Counted from the first letter of the stretch, positions 44,141 through 55,565 are shown. The stretch is DNA of 64,000 bases from Nephrocerus scutellatus (GCA_947095585.1 OX352761.1:31339777-31403776); one strand, 5' to 3'. Notes: generated by a model from the letters alone, not told the origin. Translations and numbers: made by a program.

Positions 44141-44705
44141 GGTTTATAACGTTTTCCAGAGCCAGCCAGTTAGAGAAATCCCAAGTATCTTATAAGGCTT
44201 CACGCTGCAGTAATCTTGAAACTGCTTAAACTCATTAATTCGCTTGAAACTATACGCGAAAAACTTGTATATATTTCGATTTCTACCGGAAATTGTTTGC
44301 AAGCGTAAGATGAACACAAATGTAAAGAATGACATGTACACGTCATGTAAAAAAGTCAACGTCTTTATTCAATTTAGCTTTGAATAATTCAATCAGACCC
44401 AAAAAACGATCATGGATGCATTTTGTGATCTTGCCTACATACCTTACTACCAATAACAATGACTTTTTTGTTGACAAATCTGTCGTCTCGTCCATTATTA
44501 AGGATAATTTTGCAGTTTGAAACAATATTTACCTTGGCTTTGTTTCCCAAAACTTCGGCAAGTTCAGTCGCCTTTGTTCTGCAACACTTTATGGACTTTG
44601 CTATTTTTGAATCTGGACAACATTATTTGAGCAAATTCGGCAAAAAATTCATAAGTAAAATGGTTAAGTTGTGGTTAATTGTAAAGAAGACTAAGCTCAG
44701 CTAGG
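44141..44705 (-). pseudogene. hAT transposase catalytic N-terminal part
   Basis: Minus-strand frame 44525-44343 reads KLSLIMDETTDLSTKKSLLL and VVRYVGKITKCIHDRFLG. DExTDxSxxKxLxxxVRY is the first catalytic block of hAT transposases (Asp of MDE). Upstream text (KLAELAEVLG/ KVNIVSNCKIIL) at 44520-44640 continues the same strand. Stops and shifts are frequent. Confidence 0.75.
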
Positions 44706-45155
44706 CAGACTTGATACTGAAACTACCGCTTTTCCTCGTTTATAAACGCTTCAATTAGAATTTGATTTTTTTTCTTCCCTACATTCCTTAAACTCACAGC
44801 AGTAGCAAACTTTTAGATTCAATCTGCTAATTGAGAGAATTTATAAACAATATATAAAAATGAATTATGGTAATAAGCTGAGAAAATAACACAACCAAAA
44901 ATATTAAAACGAACACATCAGCACAACGTAAAAAATTATACCACACAAAGCAATCAAAGAAATTACTTTCGGCTACGACATGTTGCGAACAGGGCTAACA
45001 ACTTCACAAAACGCGCCCAATCCCTTTAAGTAAGTTAATTCAATTAGTCTCTGGTGACATGTGTACTTTTGGTTTATGTTTATGAGTTGATTGGAAATAA
45101 TTCCGATTTGTTATGTCAATTGTTAAAAAATGTTTGTTTCATAGGCTTTAGAGTT
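44706..45155. other. Probable 5' part of the hAT element, decayed
   Basis: No clear coding motif. Confidence 0.3.
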
Positions 45156-45164
45156 GTAAAAAAC

Positions 45165-45256
45165 CTACCAAATCGAATTAAAGCCTACCAACCTACCATA
45201 GCTGAAAAAACCTACCAATTTTGGTAGGAATCTACCAAAACGGCAACCATGGCTGT
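45165..45256. repeat. CCTACCAA repeats with a perfect small palindrome (candidate hAT end)
   Basis: Contains several cctaccaa motifs and the palindrome cctaccaattttggtagg at about 45211-45228, then gtaggaatctaccaaaacgg and caaccatg. In minus orientation this begins catggttgccgttttggtag. Read as a possible terminus of the hAT element just to the left; the matching opposite end was not found. Confidence 0.45.
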
Positions 45257-45275
45257 GACTGCAGTAAATAACAAA

Positions 45276-45394
45276 GAAATGAATTTTTCACGCGTCCAAA
45301 CCGGTTTTTCTGCTAAATCGAGAGAGAAGCAGAAATCACAAATGACAAACAAAAGAGAATTCTTGCTCATGCGCAATGTGTTCGTTGAGATTGT
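45276..45394. mobile_element. Short (~119-bp) insertion with a 13-bp target-site-like duplication
   Basis: The sequence agtaaataacaaa is present at 45263-45275 and again at 45395-45407. The 119 bases between them include the segment shared with 42431-42492. This is the pattern of a small transposed or retroposed element; too short to code. Confidence 0.6.
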
Positions 45395-45419
45395 AGTAAA
45401 TAACAAAAGACGTTTATAT

Positions 45420-47150
45420 CATAACTAGTGTTGCTATGGGCTACTTTCGAGGCTAGTTTATAGCGTACGAAACAGTCACTTTCGTCTATGGGCGTGTGAA
45501 AAAGAAATTTTCGCACTCTGCGAAAGTGTCCGAACCATTCCAAAATGTGACTATTCTTGTTTTCTTTTCACTAATGAGTTGTGCAAAATTTCAAAACGCT
45601 AATATTTAAAAAATTCTGAAAAATTCATAAAAAATGCATATGGAGACCCTGACTCAGGAGTCATAAAAACATGCAAATTGTAAAAACAATAAAAAAATTC
45701 GTATGGTGACCCCTTGACCTAGGAGTCTGACCACTTTCAAAATATGCCTATTGAGTGCCTATTATGGTAGAAAACCCCGATGCAAAGTTTGAACGCGATC
45801 GATTCATAAAAACATGCAATTCGTAAAAACAATAAAAAAATTCGTATGATCAGCCCAATCACTACCCTGATAGGGATGGATGTGAGATATTCTCAGCATT
45901 TTTCAGGTCGGCTCGTTAATGGTGTGTGCTACTAAATTGACCAAAAGAATTCACTTTTTAAATTCTTCTTTTTCCTCTTTTGCTATTTAACCGAAGTTTT
46001 GGAATTTTGCAATTCCCAGCGTACAGCTTTTGTATTATATTATGTAAGTAAATATTTTTTCTTATCTCTTCTTAATGCAAAAAAATACTTGCAATAAAAA
46101 TATTTTAGAATAGAATAGAATATTTTTTTTATTTTTGTCTTATATAACATTTTAAACTTAACAATTTTAGAAAGTAATAAACATATAATATTTTTATCAT
46201 CTAGTCAGCTTACTAACAACATACTTTCGACTGAGTCATCTTTAAAATTTCCATAAAAAGTATAAATCTTAAGTTTGCATCAGTTTACGACCGTGTAATA
46301 AAACACATTTGTGCTAAAATGCTGTGCTTCTGGTAAAAAAAAACTTTAGCTCTACATTTTGTTGTCTCCAGGTAAGATATGTTAATAAAGTCTTTCAACG
46401 TGTAATATTACCCAATATTATATAGTATATACACTAGATAATAAAAAATTTACATAACGCGCAATCCACAAAAGTGCGGTTAATTTTATAATGTACATGA
46501 AACCGCTGAGTGGTGTATATTTCATATCGCAACGGGTGAGTTCCAACCAGAGATGATCTTCTTCAAAGCATTTTCTCTCAGCGTCGACTGAATGAAAAGT
46601 TTATTTCCTTTCGATTATGTGGATAAGTATAAAAATTTGCAACAAAAATAACTTAGACTCGTGCTATCCACAAGCAAAAAAATGAATGAATTTTTTTGTA
46701 CAAAAAAATCAAGATGTTGATGTATCCTCATATATGTAAAATATCCGACAAGTTACATTTTTATAAAAGGGATAGTTTATTAAATCACTCTACAAATATT
46801 TAAGATTAATTTTTACAAACGCTCATATTCAGATAATAATAGTAATTGATATACATGTTACCAACAACCCAGCATTATTGACTTTGTACTTTAAATCGCA
46901 AATAATTTTTAATTTTTCTATCATAATTTTTATATTATATTTACATTATAAAAACTTAAAAATTCCTATTACAATTTTTAAACCACAAAAGTTGCAGCGA
47001 GTGAAGCACACATTTAAATTCCACTTAAATACAAGGTTTTGCGATCGAAGTGTTACTAAATGAAAAGGCTGCAATTTCATCATTTCTTATATTTTCATAT
47101 ATATTTTTTTTTTAATTTTGTTAGAGATTGTTAAAACATTTCAAATTTTA
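45420..47150. other. About 1.7 kb, AT-rich, no gene seen
   Basis: 45650-45860 has two units of 'cataaaaacatgcaaattgt' with aaaacaataaaaaaattcgt about 150 bp apart, a small tandem repeat. The rest shows no structure that I can name. Confidence 0.4.
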
Positions 47151-47154
47151 TGTA

Positions 47155-47315
47155 CAACACATTACTGATCGATATAGCCATCTTAAGCGAGGATGATAGC
47201 GTCGAGCCTCTTAACAAGGGCATTGCATGCTGCACGAACGTGACCTGTTGTATTTTGGTCCATTCTCTACGAATAGCTGTCTTCCATGCGTCGACACTTT
47301 CATATCACAGGAGCA
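47155..47315 (-). pseudogene. Tc1/mariner transposase C-terminal fragment
   Basis: Minus strand: REWTKIQQ then after a one-base shift HVRAACNALVKRLDAIILA and a stop. This matches REWAKIPQSHFRAACNSFLG at 7165-7230. It lies directly at the left end of the gag fragment, where the LTR element is cut off. Confidence 0.7.
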
Positions 47316-47394
47316 CTCTCTTTTAATCGCTTACGCTTACGTGAAGCGTAGCTTAGTTTTCCTGGTCTGCAGCTACGAGATAAGCTGGCTGCTG

Positions 47395-48264
47395 CACCTC
47401 ATTCATTTGTGATGCGCCTATCTGCCGTAAATTTTCAGGCCTCTTAACACAATTCACAGGCTGTACTATAGCTTGTACTTCCATTCTTGGTTCCTTGCAG
47501 ACGCGGATGAAATGTCCAGGTTTCTGGCATCTAAAACATCTTGGACGGGAACTATGTTTCCGTCGTTCTGAGGGCGTCCAGTTTTCGTTTTTTGGATTTC
47601 CTCTTTAATAAGGGATTTTATTTGTATAGTGTCCTCTGTTTCCAGCTTGCGCAATCTAACCATTTCAGTAGACAAACTGGCACTAGCTGCTTCGTATTCC
47701 AAAGCCGATGCCAATACTTCATTCATCGACTTTCCTCTGGGTGTTGTCCTCAAATGAAGCTTCAACTGTTCATCTCGAATAGCATTGATGAACGCATCCA
47801 CTGCCAATCCGTGACAGGTGACTTCAAAGTTCCTTTCTTGTTACTAGAAGATTCTGGAATGATTCTGGGACTGCTTTGTTGGTGTTTTCCGTAACGAACT
47901 GAGTACGACTATACAACCTGGTCTCAAAATCTTTAATTTTTCCTTCCAGACTCCTCACTTCTTCATGAAATCCGTTTATCTCACTTTTAAGCGATATTTG
48001 AATTTCTCTCATTTCACCTTTTAGCGTTGTTTAACCCTATTCATTTCTCCTTGAGCGTTTGATGAGTGATATTCAAACTCATTTCACCTCTTTGGTTTAC
48101 CAGCTTCTGATTTTATTGATCGAATTTAAAATTGAATTCCTTCAGTTCAGTTCAGTTCAGTCCTCGGCTTTGTTTCAGCGATTGTTGAATTTGCTGTTCA
48201 AACTTATCGGTCAATTTAGAATTTAACTGCTGATTTTGTTGGTCCAATTCTTTCTTCGCTTTGC
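47395..48264 (-). pseudogene. LTR-element gag, central coiled coil to zinc knuckle
   Basis: Minus strand, right to left: SKAKKELDQQNQQLNSKLTD and FEQQIQQSLKQS (coiled coil), EIQISLKSEINGFHEEVRSL and EGKIKDFETRLYSRTQFV (coiled coil), a one-frame break near 47820, then VDAFINAIRDEQLKLHLRTT and SMNEVLASALEYEAASASLS, and after another break CFRCQKPGHFIRVCKE, a CX2CX4HX4C knuckle at 47480-47530. No protease, RT or integrase follows; the element is cut at about 47395. Confidence 0.75.
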
Positions 48265-50320
48265 TATATTAGGGAGAGGAAAAGGTGAGATGTCCATGCA
48301 CGTGTGTCTTAAACGACTGCAGATCATACAAAAGCGGAAACACAGAATCAGGCAATTCACTCCACATAACTATCGTGCGCCTAAAGAAGGAATCTCTGAA
48401 TTGGTTAGTACGTCCGAAGATAGGCTTAATGGTGAACCCGAGGGCTCGAGTTGAGGCACTAGTATTACGGATGGGTTCAAGAATGGGCGGGATGAATTTG
48501 GATATTTCTTTTGAACACCGCTTGTGGAAAAAGCGATAAAACAGTGACAGGCAGGAAACATTCCTACGATGTTCAAGCAATAAAGCTGTATTCAAGTTAA
48601 AGGCGAAGATACGCCTTGTAAATAGTAGCCAGATCTGAAGGAGTGAAGTACATCTTGCACAGTTTTAGGAAACCAAAACATCTCGCAGCATTTTTGGCGA
48701 TGGCAAATATGCGGTCGTTCCAACGAAGGTCTTTGTTGACACACATACCGAGAATTGAGAGTTTTTTAGTTTCTTTGATGCAAGATAAATGTTGGGGATT
48801 TTAATTACGCTTGGACGACAGAAGACAGCATTGGATTTAAGAAGCGTTAAATTCAACTCTACTATGTAGTCCTCACTTTGTTATGCTGTCAAGGTCAGAA
48901 TTTAACGTGCTTAACATAAGTTTTTGTTCAAGTTCCACTTGCGATGAAGAGGGGCGTGCAGAAAGCGTGAAGTCATACGAAAAGCTAAGAGTGCTGTCAT
49001 CAGCGAAAGAATGGATTGCATTAGAAGTAGCGAATAGGAGATCGTAAATGAAAATGAGAAAGAGTGTCGGAGACAAAACAGATCCTTGGGGAACACCGGC
49101 GTTTATGTGGTGAACGTTAGATTTGAAACCGTCCAATACGACCTGGATAGAACGGCCAGAAAGGTAGTTACTAGTCCAATCAAGTAGGGTCTTATAAGCA
49201 TTAATTTTCGACAAAAGAGCTTGATGCCAGACACTGTCAAATGCCTTGGAAATATCGAGTGCGACAACTTTGCTTTCACCAAATTTGTGAATAGAATGGT
49301 TCAATTTTTCAGTGAGATAAGCCACCTGTAGAACGTTGCCTACGAAAACCGTACTGCTGGTCGCTAAGGATCAGCGTTTCCATGATCTTAGAAAGTATGG
49401 ATGTTACCGCGATTGGTCGGTAGGTGGAAAGAGGAAAGAGGATGAGAGGAGGAAGAGACGGTTCGCCTTTTTTAGGAACAGGCTAGATAAAGACTGTGTT
49501 CCAATTCATTGGAACGACTCCAGAAGAATAAGAGAAATGGATAAGCCTGCGCAATGGCAATGCCAAAGTTGAAGAACACTAAACATCAAAACTATAGCGG
49601 GAATACCATCAGGCCCAGCAGGTTTATGAAAGTTGAAATCGTTTAATACTTTAGCCACTTGACGAGCACGAAAGTAAATCTATCTGGTAGCTGCGAAATG
49701 TGATGCAAGCAGATTGGCCTTGTCTATAGAGCTGACAGTTGGAATGTCATTGTGAATGAGCGTTGGAATTGAAGACGAGCCAGTATTTTAAATTCGTCTC
49801 ACGAATGACCAAAAATTGTTACTTCCTTTGGGACATTGAAGTATTTTTCGTCTCAGTTTCTGGTCATAGTCGAATTTGACTCGTCTAAGCTAGGCATTGC
49901 AATCATTTCTGACTCCTCTAAATTTGATACGGTTTTCCACAGTGGGGTTTTATTTATATAACCGAAAGCATACTTCCCGGTTACTAGTAGTCTCTTTGCA
50001 GCTTAAATCATACCAAGCATTTTCCTTCGGTTTTATACACTTTGTCCTGGAAGGGATAAATTGTCTCATACCCTCCTGGATTATGTTTGCGATCGTATCA
50101 GATATGGCATCCACTTCCACACCACTATTGGCATTAAGTAGCCAATTAATATTCTTTAAAAAAATGGTTGAGGCCATCACAATCGGCTTTCTCGTGAACC
50201 AAACTTTTCTTTTAGTGTTTTTTTTTAACTGCGCGTTGTTCGACAGCGAGAAATTTGCTGACACTACACAATGGTCTGAAGAGCCAAGAGGTGATGATAC
50301 ACTGACGGTCTATTTGTTAG
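48265..50320 (-). pseudogene. CR1/Jockey-like LINE, longest copy, nested in the LTR-element gag
   Basis: Minus strand: end of the endonuclease (SSPLGSSDHCVVSANFSLSN, with the SDH motif), KVWFTRKPIVMASTIFLKNI, linker with KGSNNFW and SIPTLIHNDIPTV, RPIAVTSILSKIMETLI, DQQYGFRRQRST, then the open frame 49325-48873 with VVALDISKAFDSVWHQALLS, WTSNYLSGRSIQVVLDGFKS, GVPQGSVLSPTLFLIFIYDL and IHSFADDSTLSF (catalytic FADD), and 48595-48269 with ending SFKTHVHGHLTFSSP. At ctccctaat (48264) it stops and gag sequence resumes. The 5' endonuclease half is missing. This copy has no ~115-bp-unit insertion after LFLIF, so it gives the undisturbed target. Confidence 0.82.
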
Positions 50321-50329
50321 GATGAGAGG

Positions 50330-50629
50330 TAAGAAACAAGTGAAGGGTATTCGCGTTATGACTTACAATGTATGGAAAACAAGTGGGCTCATTCACAAGC
50401 TGAGTGAGATGGTTAAAATCAGCAAATATTTCAACATAGACGGTTTTCGCTCCACTAACTCCGTCTCAATTGAAAACGCTTCACCAGCCTGCTGTTTTTC
50501 TGCTTTAACAACTTGTTGCAAGCGGAGAAATAACTCTTGCTTTTTTCCAGCGGTGATTAGACCTCGCCTTCTAAGCTTTTCTTTAGGCTCCTGGAAACTA
50601 TAGGATTTAATGTTCACGGCACTTTCCAT
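50330..50629 (-). pseudogene. LTR-element gag N-terminus with a SAP-like domain
   Basis: Starts MESAVNIKSYSFQEPKEKLR and continues RRGLITAGKKQELFLRLQQV, a helix-turn-helix with the RGLxTxGKKxELxxRL pattern of SAP domains, then VKAEKQQAGEAFSIETELVE. The open frame ends near 50396. It begins about 145 bp downstream of the LTR and primer-binding site and is the 5' part of the gag that continues at 48264 after the nested LINE. Confidence 0.7.
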
Positions 50630-50760
50630 TTTATTATTTACTGTTTATCGGTTTGTAAATTTTCAATTAATTTGTTTACTGTCTCAAGGTTTGGAAAATT
50701 ACCAATTAATTTATTGTTCCACGATTTGTAAAATTTAACTGTCTCACAATTTGCAAAATC

Positions 50761-50772
50761 CCACTTCCACCA
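50761..50772 (-). promoter_or_regulatory. Putative primer-binding site
   Basis: Two bases after the LTR end, the minus strand reads tggtggaagtgg. A site beginning TGG just past the LTR fits priming by the CCA end of a tRNA. Which tRNA is not determined. Confidence 0.55.
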
Positions 50773-50774
50773 AT

Positions 50775-51210
50775 TGTTACGAAATTTAGGCTTTCGAGTT
50801 CGTAAAGGATTTTGCAAATAAAACACAACACAAGTTAATTAATTTACAAATAACAACTTTAATAAACAAACAGTAAAAATAACACAAATTCACAATTTGT
50901 ATTGGTGATAACTTTAAATTTACACAAAAACACTTATTACAACAACACTTGTATTTAACTATAGTTCTCTTAGGTGGTAGCAGTATTACTTTGCAAGATC
51001 TTTTACAACTTGACTGATTGAATTCTAAGCAATGAATGAATTTTTTGCAGCCACCTTTTATACTCATTGAAAAGTTTCCAGAAACTTCCAATCTTATAGA
51101 CAGAAATATGGAGAAAAGACCAGAAAATTGTGGCCTTATTTCCTTATTTACAACTAACGATTATTTGAAAATTAACGTTAATGTACACGTAGTACAATAA
51201 TGTTCCTACA
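50775..51210 (-). mobile_element. 5' LTR (436 bp) of a SAP-gag LTR element
   Basis: In minus orientation the LTR runs from tgtaggaac (51210) to tttcgtaaca (50775), so it has TGT...ACA ends. A TATA box lies about 150 bp in, and a primer-binding-like TGG follows. Only one LTR is visible; no second copy is found between 46 and 47.4 kb, so the 3' part is lost. Confidence 0.7.
51056..51062 (-). promoter_or_regulatory. LTR TATA box
   Basis: Minus strand gagtataaaaggtggctgc: a TATAAAAG box about 150 bp from the LTR start, as usual for insect LTR elements. Confidence 0.65.
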
Positions 51211-51548
51211 CACGAACCGGACAAACTGCGAAAACAGATTTGACTACATTTTTGACCAGTACATAATGATTTAAACTTACAGGCGGTTACATTTCAAATA
51301 ATCTAATAAATCTTACAGCCAAAAAGTATGCTATTCAAAAGGGCTTAGTTCTAATACAGTGCCTATTTTTAGTATGCAGTATGTACATTGCGATTTATCT
51401 ATGGATTCAAATTCCATTATCTACTAACTGCTTTTCGTAACATTATATTCTTAGATGATATTATATATCTAACCATGAAAAATTATTTATTCACTAGCAT
51501 TTCATTTTATGATATTTTAACGCCTCAAAACGATTTTAAAAAACTTTT
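51211..51548. other. Flank of the LTR element, no gene
   Basis: AT-rich, nothing recognised. Confidence 0.3.
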
Positions 51549-51549
51549 A

Positions 51550-51815
51550 GTTAACTTGACTTGACCACTGTTTGTCCGTTTGTTTCGACTTTTTGACGTC
51601 CTTTTAAACCAACCACGACATTTTGTAGGATATTTCTGAGATCCTGCGTGTGAGAATTGGCGCGTGTGATGCGTCTAAAAGTGGTTTTTTGTATAATTTG
51701 AAGTCCTTTTTTATCAACTTTCACACGATCTAGAGAGCCATTTCTGCCATTTCTTCCCACTTGTGATGCATATCGTGGGTCGCATTTGGCGCAAGTGACG
51801 CGTGTAAGAAGGAAT
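51550..51815 (-). repeat. Third dispersed family, reverse orientation
   Basis: Contains ttttaaaccaaccacgacat, gtgtgagaattggcgcgtgt and gatcctgcgtgtga, reverse complement of the 62980-63770 theme. About two units. Confidence 0.6.
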
Positions 51816-51964
51816 ATTATTTTCAGCATTTCAAAATAAAAATGTATGCTTATGACGATGTATACATAAAAGTTTGTACCCGAAGTTTTTTTACATTTTC
51901 TTGTTATAATCGATTTTTACTTAGCATTTTGAAGATTCTTAAATGAGTCGTAGCTACAGTTTGA

Positions 51965-52170
51965 CCTTCAGCTCGCAGACGTGGCCACTAGTTGATTGGG
52001 ATGAAAGCTTCTTGTACTGCTCGTGGGCTGCTACTAGGTGTCGATATCGTCTGCGTAAGCCAGTATCTGGATGGACTTATAAAGAATTGTTTTTCTCACC
52101 GTTAAATTAGAGTCTCAAATCACTTTCTCCAGGTTGAAAACGATGCAGGCCAGTCCATCCCCTTGTTATT
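51965..52170 (-). pseudogene. Old RTE LINE fragment
   Basis: The sequence ctcgcagacgtggccac, ttctgcgtaagccagtatct-type text and atgcaggccagtccatcccc corresponds to 15525-15770 of the RTE copy in the same orientation but with large gaps. It includes the region coding YADDID. Confidence 0.7.
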
Positions 52171-53210
52171 TTTGTGTCATAGGTCATATATTCCCTTCTG
52201 GGTCAATTGGCCTCCATTACACTAACATGACATCATCTGCGGTTTCATGAAATATATCGAAGCAAAACTTCTTCCTAGCTGCTATGACTCCTCTTAGACT
52301 GGTCTCTTCTTCCTTCCTAACTTATCGGGTTCCATTTCATCGCATGGAAAGCAATTGAGGTTGCTTTCCGAAATATATCAAGAATCTACTGCCACCTCCG
52401 TCTCTGAATTTTGCAGAAAATATAGGATTGTGACATCTATTGATTTAAAGCTGATAATGATGTGTTTCATTCTTTTTCTGACTAGAAAGATGTTGACAGC
52501 AATAAAATATTAAGTAATATTCAACAAAAAAAATGCAAGTTTATATAAGAGTTCATGAGTAAAAACCCACTCACCAACACCTAGCTGACCAAACAAACAC
52601 TGAAAACTGAAAACGTGATTGAATAAACAGTAATAGTATTCAACAAAAAATACAATTTGTGATTCGATATTTTGAATCAGAATTCAACCTATGTATCTTT
52701 AAAATATGTCTGTTAAAAACCAACAGGTGGCATTTGCAATTAATACCGGACCAATATCTCTCTGATAAATTATTATCAGTGACTGTATATGTGTTTCAAC
52801 TTGAGATCACAGAAGTTAAGACCGTTTTGTACGCTTACAAATACAGAATTTATTTTTTTAAATGACTAAAAAATATGATTGCTAAAAACGAAATTGGACG
52901 GTTTTTTTTTTTTATAAAGTAACTATTTACTAGTTGTTCGTGGTGGTTGGCTGCATCTTAACCTTATAAGCGCTTACGAATTCAATCTTTTACATTTATA
53001 ACCGATTTATGAAAACACTAGTTTATTTAAACAGGTTGGCGACCCATCTAAAAAGTATACTTTCTTAGGATATCAAACAGCTGTGCAAACTATCAGCAGG
53101 CTACTAAAATCTTCCGCTACATGATAAACATCTACCTACAATGAATATGTATGCTTTCTATAACGATCTTCGCTACTTTATGTCTACTGTACAAATTATG
53201 TGTATATTTA
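52171..53210. other. No gene seen; contains one arm of a 57-bp inverted repeat
   Basis: AT-rich. The arm at 52534-52590 is described separately. Around it, attcaacaaaaaa is present at about 52518 and 52634, suggesting a ~115-bp inserted filler. Confidence 0.4.
52534..52590. repeat. 57-bp inverted repeat, left arm
   Basis: Starts tgcaagtttatataagagtt and ends aacacctagctgacc. It is a perfect reverse complement of 53567-53623. Confidence 0.9.
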
Positions 53211-53261
53211 TGATATCTATACTATTATATAGAGAGTTTGCATTTTCATTTTGCATTAATG

Positions 53262-53640
53262 GCTACACTAATCTTGGAAACTACTGAACCGATTTTGATC
53301 AGGGTTTTACCATTGCACAGGGTTTTTTGCCCGGAGGTTATAGGCTACATATAGGTTTTTGGTCAGTGGTGGTGGTCAATGTGGGGTGGGGATAGTTGGT
53401 GCGGAGCCAGTCGGGTGGTGTGAGTGGAGATAGTGGTTAGTTGGTGCGGATCATTGTGGTTGGGATGGTGGAGTGTTTGCAGCCGGAGGTAGAGGTCAAT
53501 GGATGTAGGGTCTGTGTAGGTATTACTGGGTTGGTGCTCAGTTGGGGCGAGGTGAGTGTTGTAGGTGGTCAGCTAGGTGTTGGTGAGTGGGTTTTTACTC
53601 ATGAACTCTTATATAAACTTGCACGTTGAATTTTTTTCCA
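53262..53640. repeat. Dispersed element with G-rich tracts, and right arm of the 57-bp inverted repeat
   Basis: 53262-53345 shares accgattttgatcagggttt and tataggctacat with 31125-31205. 53360-53590 is rich in ggtcagtggtggtgg. The arm at 53567-53623 (ggtcagctaggtgttggtga to tataaacttgca) closes the inverted repeat with 52534-52590. Confidence 0.7.
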
Positions 53641-54465
53641 GTCCACAAAAACACAGTTTTTTCAGTTTCACGTTTCAACGTTTCAAACGAAATAAGAACG
53701 AATGAAATAAAATCGTAATGTTATAACATTGTATTTCACAAGAATTTCTTCTATTGTACAATAATTATAATTTAACTTAATTAATATAAATATTAGTACA
53801 TATATACCAACGAAATATTAAGCATGGAATAACTTAAAATGCACAACAAAATTTAGCAATTATCTTCCACTTAACGCAGCTAAAACCACATGGACACAAA
53901 TTGAAATATTGAAATATGTACACTCAACTCTCATTACAGAGATGAGGTCAAGTTCACTTCGCATTGGCTATAAAGACCCTCCTTGTGTTATTCCAATAAC
54001 CTGCTAGTGTGAACAAATGCGAGTACTATTGCCTTTCATTGCTTTGCAATTATTTTGTTTTACGAATATGTAATGAGTAGGTAAACAAAATAATTTACCA
54101 GCCAATCATGGTGTTTACATTCGTATGCGCGCATCATTAGGCTTATCCGGGCTGGGCGGAGCGGATCTCGCATTTCTGCATTACGAATATAATTATTATT
54201 ATGCATCAGTTACCAATTTTGTGCCTGTTGCATCAAATGATGACCATATTGGTTATATTTTTCTCAAAGTTTCCACTTATTCAATTACTAAGGAATCAAT
54301 TTCGATTTGCTGCTATTGTAGAAAACAAGTGGTTGACACGATTACACGGTTATTTAAAAATAGTTTGCAAATTATTAATATTTGTGGATAGGAATATTTA
54401 ATTAAATAATTGTAGTATGTAGTTTTTAGTTTATAAAAAAACAACCCATAAAAATTAATATTTTT
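53641..54465. other. No gene seen
   Basis: AT-rich. Short plus-strand open frames over 54125-54400 have no recognisable motifs. Confidence 0.35.
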
Positions 54466-55565
54466 CATGTAAATTCTTTAATAGGAGATACATATGTGTG
54501 TTTGAACCGGATTATTTTGGAAAAAATTAATATTACAGCCCCCTTCACTTCAAAACTTTTTTCAAAAACTATTCTCACCGGGGATACATATGTGTAAAAA
54601 AAATTTGTATGGGAAAAAAATTTATATCAAAAACTCAAAATTTTTTACATAAACACATATGTTTAAAATTTAAAGTAAATCGGGATAATTTAAAAAAAAA
54701 ATGTATGGCCCCACCCCCGGGCCTCAGGGCCAATTCGCTCCAAAAATTTTACAAAAAATGTTGTCCCTCGGCATAAACATATGTTTAAAATTTGAAGTAA
54801 ATCGGGCTAATTTTTAAAAAATTTATACGGGCACCTCAGGGCCCATTCGCTCAAAAAATGTCCAAAAAGTTTTGTTCATCGGAGATACACATGTGTATAA
54901 AATTTTAAGAAAATCGGGATAATTTTTATTTTAAATTTGTATGAGGCCGCACGACACCGCCGCCCGACTTCTATAAAACTTTTACAAAAAGTGTTGTCCA
55001 TCGGAGATACACACGTGTATAAAATTTGAAGAAAGGCGGTTTAATTTTTTTTTAAAAATTTGTATGGTAACCCATACCCATTAAAGAAAATCGAGTTAAG
55101 TTTTTTAAAAAAATTTGTTGGGTCCCCATGATCCTGGGGCCCGGGGTCTCTAAAATGTTTGCAAAAAGTGTTGTCTATCGGAGATACACGCGTATATAAA
55201 ATTTAAAAAAATCGAGTTCATTTTTTTACAAAATTTGTATGGGGACCCATACCCATTAAAGAAAATCGGGTTAATATTTTTAAAAAAGTTTTTGGGGCCC
55301 CACGACCCCGAGGCCCGGGTTCTCCAAAATTTTTACAAAAAGTGTCGGAAACACACTTGCGTATAAAATTTGAAGAAAGTCGAGTTAATTTTTTTAAAAA
55401 GTTTGTATGGGACCCCACGACCCCGGAGGCCGGGTTTTCCAAAATTTTTACAAAAAGTGTTGTCCATAGAGATACACACGTATATAAAATTGAAAGAAAA
55501 TCGGGTAAATTTTATAAAATTTTTGTATGGGAGCCCCCCGACCCCTGGGACCGAAGTCCGAAGTT
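54466..55565 (-). repeat. Longest ~115-bp-unit array, about nine units
   Basis: The box gatacaca(t/c)(a/g)tgtgtataaaat recurs near 54484, 54577, 54650, 54772, 54880, 55003, 55179, 55345 and 55467, with aaaatcgggttaattttt, aatttgtatggg, ccccacgaccccgg and aaaattttacaaaaagtgt in order between. Spacing is 90-175 bp because of indels. The tail of the family (aacccataaaaattaatatt, catgtaaattctttaatagg) is at the left, so the array is reversed relative to 26413-27130. Confidence 0.85.

Noticed and set aside
53441..53629. Plus-strand open frame rich in Gly and Val (also 30992-31192)
   Set aside because: Both are translations of G-rich dispersed repeats.
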